Source of the DNA: Bradyrhizobium diversitatis
GTDB taxonomy: Bacteria > Pseudomonadota > Alphaproteobacteria > Rhizobiales > Xanthobacteraceae
Assembly: GCF_016031635.1 (NCBI RefSeq)
Contig: NZ_JACEGD010000028.1
Span: 32,729 to 96,728 of the forward strand
DNA: 64,000 nucleotides
Reading direction: 5' to 3'
Part shown: one piece after another, positions 26,474 to 33,627 of the stretch
Position numbering within the stretch: position 1 is the first letter of the stretch
Layout of the letters: each line of letters starts with the position of its first letter
Made by a program: the position numbers and the translations under genes
The notes under the pieces: model-generated
Seen by the model: the letters and a program-made list of their open reading frames with translations, nothing else
Databases searched by the model: none
What the model was told of the DNA's origin: nothing

Positions 26474-28012
26474 TCAGCCTCCCCTTATTGTACGATCAGT
26501 GAGAGAGCGACTTGGCGGGTCGGATGGTGCGTCGCGAGAGGCGCCGCCGATGCAGGCTGCAATTCTTGCAAGCAGCGGAGCAGCATCCTCGACGCGCAAC
26601 CGCCCGTAGCCGAACACCAGGCCTTGCCGCGTCGGCAGCTCCAGGAAATTCTGCGACAATGGCTGCACGTGGATGCCGGCCTGCTTCAGGACCGCGGCCG
26701 CCTCCCGATCGCTCATCCGCGCCTGCATTGCGTCGGTGAACAACGCCACTAGGTGCAGGCCGGTGACGGCGGAGGACACGGTCAGACCATCCGGCATCAG
26801 CGCTCCGATCGCCTCGATCAGCGCCTTTCGCCGGGCAGCGTAGACCCGCCGCATTGCGCGCAGATGCCGCAGCAGATGGCCTTCCCGCATGAATTCGGCC
26901 AAGGCGAGCTGCCCGATGCCGGATGTATGCACGTCGATGCGCGCGCGGCCCTTGGCGAACCCTTCGATGAAATGCTTGTTCGCAACGAGGTATCCGAGCC
27001 GCAGGTTCGGCATCATGATCTTCGAGAAGGTGCCGAAATAGATCACCCGGCCCTCGCGATCGAGCGAGCGCAGCGAGGCGATCATGCTGTCCTGATGCCT
27101 GAACTCCGAATTGTAGTCGTCCTCGATCACCCAGACGTCGTTCTTGTTCGCCCAGTCGAGAAGCTCGAGCCGCCGCTCCAGGCCCATGCTGATCCCGAGC
27201 GGATATTGATGCGATGGCGTGACCACGATCAGCCGCGCGCGTGGTGCGCGCCGAATTCCTTCCGAGACGACCAGTCCCTTGTCGTCGACCGGAATCGGAA
27301 CGATGTTTGCGCCGGCCGCCGTGAGCGCCCATCGCGCCTCGACGAAGCCTGGCTCCTCGACCCAGACCTCGTCGCCGGGATCGAGGATCATCCGGCTGCA
27401 GAAATCCAATGCACCCGACGTGCCGGAGGTGACGACGACCTCGTCCGGCGAACAAACGAGACCGCGCACCGAGCTGAGGAAGTTCGCGATCTCGTTCCGC
27501 AATCGCGGATGGCCTTCGGGCGGAAGATCGAGGCACTCCTGCTCTCTCGGATTCTGCCAAGCCTGGCGCAGCAGGCGCGACCAATCCTTGAACGGAAAAG
27601 TCGAGATGTCGGGCGCGCCCGGAGCGAACACGGACGGCCAGTTGGTCTCGTAGTCGAGACCGAGCAGCGCGCGCCAACGCTCCGACATGTGGGCAGGCTT
27701 GCCAGCAGGCGACGCGGGCTCGGCATGCGGGGCCGTAACGGCAGCCACAATGACGCTGCCGCGCGGCGTCGATTCCAGATAGCCCTCGGCGTAGAGCAGA
27801 TCCCATGCCGTCAGCACCACGGTCCGCGAGCAACCCAGTTCGCGCGCGATCTCGCGCGAACCGAGAAATTGCGTTCCTGAGGGAAAGGCGCCGCACAGAA
27901 TGCCGTCACGGATATGCTTCGCGATCTGCAAGTGCAGCGGCACCGCGGAGGTCCGGTCGATATGGATCCCGGCAAGGGATACACGCTTGCTCGGATGACG
28001 GCTGTTGTTCAT
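26474..28012 (-). CDS. MocR/GabR-type transcriptional regulator (GntR HTH plus aminotransferase-like domain)
   Basis: This 512-residue chimeric regulator has an N-terminal GntR winged helix (about residues 18-85: LHLQIAKHIRDGIL, SREIARELGCSRTVV, GYLESTPRGS). A long fold-type-I aminotransferase-like domain follows (about 110-490). The PLP-binding lysine is present in YFGTFSKIMMPNLRLGYL near residue 310. Family members such as GabR, TauR and PdxR sense amino compounds through PLP and control genes for their breakdown. The ATG at 28012 is preferred over a TTG six codons upstream. It lies directly upstream of the hyuA block, which contains an aminotransferase, and next to a semialdehyde dehydrogenase, so these are its likely targets. 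Confidence 0.88.
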   Translation of the reverse strand: MNNSRHPSKRVSLAGIHIDRTSAVPLHLQIAKHIRDGILCGAFPSGTQFLGSREIARELGCSRTVVLTAWDLLYAEGYLESTPRGSVIVAAVTAPHAEPASPAGKPAHMSERWRALLGLDYETNWPSVFAPGAPDISTFPFKDWSRLLRQAWQNPREQECLDLPPEGHPRLRNEIANFLSSVRGLVCSPDEVVVTSGTSGALDFCSRMILDPGDEVWVEEPGFVEARWALTAAGANIVPIPVDDKGLVVSEGIRRAPRARLIVVTPSHQYPLGISMGLERRLELLDWANKNDVWVIEDDYNSEFRHQDSMIASLRSLDREGRVIYFGTFSKIMMPNLRLGYLVANKHFIEGFAKGRARIDVHTSGIGQLALAEFMREGHLLRHLRAMRRVYAARRKALIEAIGALMPDGLTVSSAVTGLHLVALFTDAMQARMSDREAAAVLKQAGIHVQPLSQNFLELPTRQGLVFGYGRLRVEDAAPLLARIAACIGGASRDAPSDPPSRSLTDRTIRGG

Positions 28013-28047
28013 GTCTCGCCTGCCGGGCAACGCAGGTTCTGCCCGCC

Positions 28048-28076
28048 GTCATTCCGGGGGCGCGCCCCGGAATGAC
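28048..28076. repeat. Palindromic repeat / stem-loop between dehydrogenase and MocR genes
   Basis: GTCATTCCGGGG (28048-28059) and CCCCGGAATGAC (28065-28076) are perfect 12-bp inverted arms around a 5-base loop. The hairpin lies 15 bases after the dehydrogenase stop codon and may end its transcript, though no T-run follows. This motif resembles dispersed REP-like repeats of Bradyrhizobium and Rhodopseudomonas (recalled, not searched). Confidence 0.6.
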
Positions 28077-28090
28077 AGCGCGACTTTTCC

Positions 28091-29524
28091 TTACGCGCTC
28101 GCCTGGGTCACGAACTTCGTGTTGAGATAGCCCTCGATCGCCTCGAGGCCGCCTTCGGAGCCGTAGCCGGAATCCTTGATGCCGCCGAACGGCACTTCGG
28201 GCAATGCGAGGCCGTGATGGTTGATCGACACCATACCGCTCTCGATGTCGGCACCGATGGCCTGCATCGTCTTGGTCGAGGTGGTGTAGGCATAGGCCGC
28301 CAGGCCATATGGCAGGCGGTTGGCCTCAGCCACCACCTCGTCATAGCTGCGGAACGAGGTGATCGGCGCCAGCGGGCCGAACGGCTCCTCGTTCATGATG
28401 CGGGCATCGCGCGGCACGTCGGTGAGCACCGTCGGCTCGAAGAAGAAGCCTTCATTGCCGATGCGCTTGCCGCCGGCCTTGACCTTGGCGCCGCGCTGGA
28501 CCGCGTCCGAGACGAGGCCCTCCATGGCGTCGACGCGTCGCGGATTCGCCAGCGGTCCCATGCGCGTGTCCTTGTCGAGGCCATTGCCGACTTTGAGGCT
28601 CTTGGCCGCCGCTACGAACTTGTCGACGAAGGGCTCGTAGACGCTCTCATGCACCAGGAAGCGCGTCGGCGAGACGCAGACCTGGCCGGCGTTGCGGAAC
28701 TTGTTAGCCGACAGAATTTTTGCGGCGTTGTCGAGGTCCGCGTCCGCGAACACGATCGCCGGCGCATGGCCGCCGAGCTCCATGGTGACGCGCTTCATGT
28801 GCAAGCCCGCGAGCGCAGCCAGATGCTTGCCGACGGCGGTCGAGCCGGTGAAGCTGATCTTGCGGATGATCGGATGCGGAATGAGATATTCCGACACTTC
28901 CGCCGGCACACCGAACACCAGCTGCACGACGCCGGCCGGAATGCCGGCATCGGCATAGGCGCGCACCAACTCCATGCAGCTCGCAGGCGTCTCTTCCGGG
29001 CCCTTGACGATGATCGAGCAGCCGGCGGCCAGCGCAGCCGAGATCTTGCGCACCGCCTGGTTGATCGGGAAATTCCAGGGCGTGAAGGCGGCGACCGGGC
29101 CGACCGGCTCCTTGGTCACGAGCTGGGTAACGTTGCCCATCCGCGGCGGCACGATGCGGCCATAGGCGCGACGCGCCTCTTCCGCGAACCAGTCGATGAG
29201 GTCGCCGGCCAGCATGGTCTCGCCCTGCGCTTCCACCACCGGCTTGCCTTGTTCCATGGTCATCACGGGCGCGATCTCGGCGGCGCGCGAGCGGATGATG
29301 TCGGCGGCCTTGCGCATCAGCTTGTACCGGTCGAACGGCGAGGTCTTGCGCCAGGTCTCGAAGCCGGCCTTGGCCGCCTCCAGCGCGCGGTCGAGGTCTG
29401 CGCGCGAGGCATGCGGGGTCTTGCCGATCGGCTGGCCGGTGGCGGGATTGAGGATGTCCTCCGACTTGCCGGACGAACCATCGGTCCACTCGCCGGCGAT
29501 GAACATCTGAACTTTCGGGTACAT
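28091..29524 (-). CDS. NAD(P)-dependent succinate-semialdehyde-type aldehyde dehydrogenase
   Basis: This 477-residue aldehyde dehydrogenase has the catalytic Cys283 (NAGQVCVSPTRF), general base Glu249 (MELGGHAP), Asn151 in the TPWNFP motif and the cofactor turn FTGSTAVGK near residue 225. Overall it looks like the GabD/succinate-semialdehyde group, oxidising a semialdehyde to an acid. The ATG at 29524 is preceded by a good GGAGG site; an upstream 17-residue extension was rejected. It shares strand and neighbourhood with the MocR/GabR-type regulator, which in known systems controls aminotransferase plus semialdehyde dehydrogenase pairs. The aminotransferase at 21157 may supply its substrate. 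Confidence 0.87.
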   Translation of the reverse strand: MYPKVQMFIAGEWTDGSSGKSEDILNPATGQPIGKTPHASRADLDRALEAAKAGFETWRKTSPFDRYKLMRKAADIIRSRAAEIAPVMTMEQGKPVVEAQGETMLAGDLIDWFAEEARRAYGRIVPPRMGNVTQLVTKEPVGPVAAFTPWNFPINQAVRKISAALAAGCSIIVKGPEETPASCMELVRAYADAGIPAGVVQLVFGVPAEVSEYLIPHPIIRKISFTGSTAVGKHLAALAGLHMKRVTMELGGHAPAIVFADADLDNAAKILSANKFRNAGQVCVSPTRFLVHESVYEPFVDKFVAAAKSLKVGNGLDKDTRMGPLANPRRVDAMEGLVSDAVQRGAKVKAGGKRIGNEGFFFEPTVLTDVPRDARIMNEEPFGPLAPITSFRSYDEVVAEANRLPYGLAAYAYTTSTKTMQAIGADIESGMVSINHHGLALPEVPFGGIKDSGYGSEGGLEAIEGYLNTKFVTQASA

Positions 29525-29792
29525 CCGTGCTGCCTCCTGCATGATTTTCAGTCTTCGACGGGTTGGCGCCGCCATCTCGAGCCGGCGCAGAGCTACACCG
29601 AAAGACAGCCGACGAAAAGAGATCCGTGATGCTGCCGCGGCGCATCACTGACCTTCCCGGGCACCGTCTCGTGGAGGCGAATCCACGGTTAGAACCGATC
29701 GAGATTGGGGCGGCGCGCATTGCAAGTCTCGCCCGCGGGCCAGATATTGCCGGGAGCCAGTCAATCGCATCCAAATCGGTCATCCGCACACC

Positions 29793-30617
29793 ATGCCCTT
29801 CTTCCGGCTCGACGACGGCGACCTTCGTCCCGATGAATCCATGGATTTCAACCCGGAGGACGTGCCGCGCGCCATCGCAGCCTTCGGCGGCGAGATGGTC
29901 ACGAAGGGCACGGAGGTGGCCATGCACGCCCATAGCAAGGACGAGCTCGTCCTGGCCCGGCGCGGCATCGTCAGGCTGGAAGCCGGGCGAAACATGTGGA
30001 TCGTGCCGCCGCGCTGCGCGGTCTGGATTCCCGGCCATGTTGCGCATGGCGTGAGCGTCGCTGGAAATGTCGAGGTCTATTGCCTGTTCCTCGAGCCGAA
30101 TGCGGCACCGGCGCTGCCTCGGCAATGCTGCACGCTGACGATCTCCCCCTTGCTGGAACGTCTGCTGGTCCATGCCACGCACATGCCGGCCCTTTACGAC
30201 CTCGACGGACCAGACGGGCGGATCGCGGCAGTGCTGCTGGATCAGCTCTCGCTGGCGCCTGTCGAAGAGCTGCGTTTTCCCATGCCAGCCGATTCCAGGC
30301 TGCGCAGCATCGCGAGCGCGATGATGGCCGACCCTTCCGACCGCGCAACAATCGAGGACTGGGGCCGGCGCATGGCCGTCGCTCCAAGGACCCTCACCCG
30401 CATCCTGCAACGCGAGACCGGCATGAGCTTCGGCCGCTGGCGCCAGCAGCTCCACATCCTGATTGCGCTTCAGCGCCTCGACCAGGGAGCGTCGGTGCAC
30501 GCTGTGGCGCTCGATCTCGGCTATGAGGGCGCGAGCGCCTTCGTCACCATGTTCCGCAAAGCCCTGGGCAAGCCGCCCGCGCGATACCTCGCCGAGCGCC
30601 GCGTCCTGACGCACTGA
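29793..30617 (+). CDS. AraC-family transcriptional regulator
   Basis: This 274-residue protein has an N-terminal cupin-like sensor domain (about residues 30-110; AMHAHSKDELVL and HVAHGVSV are typical beta-barrel stretches). The C-terminal AraC double helix-turn-helix covers about 170-270, with IEDWGRRMAVAPRTLTRILQ and then the conserved LGYEGASAFVTMFRKALGKPP. It is divergent from the aldehyde dehydrogenase gene across 268 bases and precedes an O-methyltransferase-like gene on the same strand. Either neighbour could be its target. Confidence 0.87.
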   Translation: MPFFRLDDGDLRPDESMDFNPEDVPRAIAAFGGEMVTKGTEVAMHAHSKDELVLARRGIVRLEAGRNMWIVPPRCAVWIPGHVAHGVSVAGNVEVYCLFLEPNAAPALPRQCCTLTISPLLERLLVHATHMPALYDLDGPDGRIAAVLLDQLSLAPVEELRFPMPADSRLRSIASAMMADPSDRATIEDWGRRMAVAPRTLTRILQRETGMSFGRWRQQLHILIALQRLDQGASVHAVALDLGYEGASAFVTMFRKALGKPPARYLAERRVLTH

Positions 30618-30724
30618 CCGGAAATCGCAATCGATTGTCAGGTTCACGGAATGCGGCCGGCAGCCCGATTCCGTATTCAGGCTCCAAGGTCCGTCCGCGG
30701 GCGCATTTTCCGGAGCCGAGAAAC

Positions 30725-31414
30725 ATGGATTCCCTCAGCCAAGGCCTTGTCGCCGACGTTCTCCTTCGTCTTCATCGGGAAGCGGAGGCGGCCGATGCGC
30801 CGCTGATGCAAGCCATGGGCGAAGCAACCGATCAGCAGGGCGCCATCAGCCACTTCATCGAAGCCGAGACCAGGGATCTCACGGGGGTCTATCGCGGGCT
30901 CGCGGACAATTTTCTGAATGTCTCGCCCGAGTTCGGACGGTTTCTCTACCTCTGCGCCCGCGCCTGCAAGGCGACCCGCATCGTGGAGTTCGGCTCTTCG
31001 ATGGGGATTTCCGCCATCTACATGGCCGCCGCCTTGCGCGACATGAGCGGCGGCCGCCTGATCGGGACCGATCTCGAGTCCGCCAAGATCGCGCGTGCAC
31101 GCGCCAACCTCGCTGCCGCAGGGCTCGACGACCTGATCGAATTTCGCGTCGGCGATGCATGCGAGACCCTCAAGGCCGGCATCGGCGGCGAGATCGACAT
31201 GGTGATGCTCGACGGCGCGTTCACGCTCTATCTTCCCATCCTGAAGCTACTCGAGCCCCACCTGAAGTGCGGCGCGGTGATCATTGGCGAGAACGCGTTT
31301 GCGGAAGGCGCGGGCTATCTCGACTACGTCCGCGATCCCCAGAACGGCTATCTCTCGCTGCCGCTGCCGTTCAATCCGGGGCGCGGCAACGAACTGACCA
31401 TCAGGACCAGGTAG
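30725..31414 (+). CDS. Class I SAM-dependent methyltransferase (O-methyltransferase-like)
   Basis: This 229-residue protein has the SAM-binding glycine region VEFGSSMGISAIYMAAAL near residue 80, split by eye from the acidic end of the next strand LIGTDLESAKIARARANL near 107. A VMLDGA motif is near residue 160. The order and length match family 3 O-methyltransferases (catechol-OMT-like) and predicted methyltransferases near regulators. The ATG at 30725 was preferred to an extension of 30 residues without family likeness. The methyl acceptor is unknown. A siderophore-interacting protein gene follows after 36 bases on the same strand. Confidence 0.78.
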   Translation: MDSLSQGLVADVLLRLHREAEAADAPLMQAMGEATDQQGAISHFIEAETRDLTGVYRGLADNFLNVSPEFGRFLYLCARACKATRIVEFGSSMGISAIYMAAALRDMSGGRLIGTDLESAKIARARANLAAAGLDDLIEFRVGDACETLKAGIGGEIDMVMLDGAFTLYLPILKLLEPHLKCGAVIIGENAFAEGAGYLDYVRDPQNGYLSLPLPFNPGRGNELTIRTR

Positions 31415-31450
31415 TCCCGGCGACCGCTGAGAAATGATTGGAGCCACGCT

Positions 31451-32200
31451 TTGAACGAGCCCGACCAACCCCGGATGTCCGAGCCATCGAAGCCGCCGCA
31501 GGGGCGGGTCACGCGCATATTGCTGCAATGGCTGATGCGCCCTGCGCGCATCGCCGGGATCGAGGTGCTCTCGCCCCGCTTTCGGTCGATCGCGCTCGAG
31601 GGCGACGCACTCAAGGACCGCGCGTGGACCGTGGGTCAGAAGATCCAGGTCGCGATGGGATCCGGCCTGAGCGCGCGAACCTACACGCCGATGTCGTGGG
31701 ACGCGGAGAAAGGACGCACGACATTGCTGGCTTTCGCGCACGGCAGCGGTCCTGGCAGCCGATGGGCAAGCAGCTTGCAGGAAGGCGACATGTGCTGGCT
31801 CTTCGGCCCGCGCCGCTCACTCGAACCTTCCGCGGGAGAACCGCCCATAGTCTTGTTCGGCGATGAAACCTCATTCGGCCTTGCTTCGGCCCTCCGGGAG
31901 AGCCGACAGGCGGGCGGCACAATCCACGTGTTCGAAGTTTCGGATGCCGCCGAAGCAAGTCCCGTTCTGGCGGCGATCGGTCTCGCCAGCGCGACACTGA
32001 TCGCGCGCAGCGCCGAGGATGCCCATCTCGCAGCCGTCGAGGCCGAACTGCTGCGCTTTTCCGCAAGCGCGCATTTCGTCCTGACCGGCAAGGCTTCGTC
32101 GATCCAGCGTATCAGCCGGGCCCTGAAAGCGGCCGGCGTCGCAACATCGCGGATGAGGACCAAGGCCTATTGGGCGCCGGGCAAGACAGGGTTGGATTGA
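31451..32200 (+). CDS. Siderophore-interacting protein (FAD-binding ferric reductase family)
   Basis: This 249-residue protein resembles the SIP/ViuB family, cytoplasmic flavoenzymes that release iron from ferric siderophores by reduction. The flavin-binding motif ARTYTPMSWD is near residue 77, with GPGSRWA and FGPRRSLEP following. The C-terminal half is the NAD(P)H-type domain. A TTG at 31451 has a GGAG site seven bases ahead; the first ATG, at 31475, has none, so the TTG is given. The gene converges on the PepSY gene, with 34 bases of coding overlap. Confidence 0.82.
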   Translation: MNEPDQPRMSEPSKPPQGRVTRILLQWLMRPARIAGIEVLSPRFRSIALEGDALKDRAWTVGQKIQVAMGSGLSARTYTPMSWDAEKGRTTLLAFAHGSGPGSRWASSLQEGDMCWLFGPRRSLEPSAGEPPIVLFGDETSFGLASALRESRQAGGTIHVFEVSDAAEASPVLAAIGLASATLIARSAEDAHLAAVEAELLRFSASAHFVLTGKASSIQRISRALKAAGVATSRMRTKAYWAPGKTGLD

Positions 32201-33615
32201 CGCAAACGCCGCCAGCCGATGACGATGCCCGTGATCGAGAATGCCAGCCCGAGTGCGCAGAGCCCAACGACCAGGACGTCACGCATACGCGGGCTTGCCA
32301 TGAGAGCGGGGAAGTCCAGCGTATGCAACGCGCTGTAGACCCAGCGATAGGCCCGCCGCGAGGCATCCAACCGTTGCAGCACGCGGCCTTCCGCGCCATC
32401 GATGTCGAACCAGAGTTCGCCACAGCGCAATCGATAGACAGGTGAACCCGGGAAGGCTGATTGCACGTTGTAAGAATCGTCATCGGCGACGACGGACGGT
32501 GCGTCGCAGCGCGGGGCGAGGCGCGCCGTCAATGCCGACAGCTCGCGCGCGCTGAGAAACCCCGTCGGCTCATCGTGCGGCAGATCCCCTGCCCTGATCA
32601 ATCTCTGACCGCCAAGCCCGACCCGGTCGCGCCGATAGACAGTGCCGTTGAAGCCGAACCATTCGACCTCGCGGGCCGAGGAAAATATTGACTGGCGATC
32701 GAGCGACGCGGCCTCCCTCCAGTCCGGCGCGCCATTGATCACGCCGGCCTCGGCCGGGGTCAACTGCCCGCGCGAGAACAGCCGCCCGTGATCCATCGAG
32801 AGCCAGCCGCTGAAGATCCAGCTCAGCACGAAGACCATCGCCGCAAGCCCAATGAGGTGGTGCAGGGCATGCCAGCCACGATAGGGTGAGGAGATCAGGC
32901 GTCCTCGAATCTTCACCCGCGCGATCCCGAGCACCGCACCAAGCAATGCTGCGATCAATGCGAGCAGCGACAAGGTCCAGACCACCCCATCCCACAGCGC
33001 CCAGTTGCTTCGCAGAACCGTGGGATAGATCCAGTGCAGAACACTGCCGGCCCAATTCCAGGCGCGCTCGCTGCGCGTCGTGTCAAGCACCACCTCGCCG
33101 GTCGATGACGAGACATAGACCTCCGTCCCGGCGGCATCGCCGAGGGCAGCGCGGAACAACGGCCGGTGGCGATCGAATCCATTCGGCACGCTCCATTGAT
33201 CGTAGTCAGAATGCCCGGTGATCGTGGCACGTGCTGCGTCGAGTCCACGCTGACGGGCGTGAGCTCGCACGATGGCGAGCGCGGCATCGGCGGAGATCAC
33301 CGATGCGTCCTGCCCGCCGGAGGCGCGCACCGCTCGGGAACGCGTCGGTCCCGACGCGATGTAGACCGGTCCGTCAATCCGCTGGATCAGCCGCACGCGC
33401 GTGGCATCCGCGATCCCGCTCGCGGCCACGGCGTCTCCGACCGAAATCCTGATCTCGCCGCGATCCACCGGCACGAGCCCGGCAAACCGCTCCGCTTCCG
33501 TCAGCGACGGAAACGGAACGAAGTGCATCACGATCCCGGTCGCGAACCACATCGCGAACAGGAGGCAGAACGCGATCCCGAGCCAGCGGTGCGAGAGGAC
33601 GATCGCGCCCATCAT
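32167..33615 (-). CDS. PepSY-domain membrane protein
   Basis: This 482-residue inner-membrane protein has an N-terminal membrane segment (LSHRWLGIAFCLLFAMWF), a periplasmic PepSY-like region and three further membrane segments, near residues 210-235, 255-275 and 450-470. Histidines within or beside the helices (HRWLGIAF, LHHLIGLA, ALHTLDF) suggest heme or metal contact, as in PepSY-TM proteins thought to act as ferric or siderophore reductases. It lies 12 bases after the TonB-dependent receptor gene, so both are read from the leader that carries the cobalamin riboswitch. Its 3' end overlaps the SIP gene on the other strand. Confidence 0.82.
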   Translation of the reverse strand: MMGAIVLSHRWLGIAFCLLFAMWFATGIVMHFVPFPSLTEAERFAGLVPVDRGEIRISVGDAVAASGIADATRVRLIQRIDGPVYIASGPTRSRAVRASGGQDASVISADAALAIVRAHARQRGLDAARATITGHSDYDQWSVPNGFDRHRPLFRAALGDAAGTEVYVSSSTGEVVLDTTRSERAWNWAGSVLHWIYPTVLRSNWALWDGVVWTLSLLALIAALLGAVLGIARVKIRGRLISSPYRGWHALHHLIGLAAMVFVLSWIFSGWLSMDHGRLFSRGQLTPAEAGVINGAPDWREAASLDRQSIFSSAREVEWFGFNGTVYRRDRVGLGGQRLIRAGDLPHDEPTGFLSARELSALTARLAPRCDAPSVVADDDSYNVQSAFPGSPVYRLRCGELWFDIDGAEGRVLQRLDASRRAYRWVYSALHTLDFPALMASPRMRDVLVVGLCALGLAFSITGIVIGWRRLRQSNPVLPGAQ

Positions 33616-33627
33616 GCGTTCAGCGTC

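Noticed and set aside
28704..30647. Minus-strand open frame of 647 codons across the dehydrogenase and AraC genes
   Set aside because: It is out of frame with the dehydrogenase and antisense to the AraC gene, and has no domain features.
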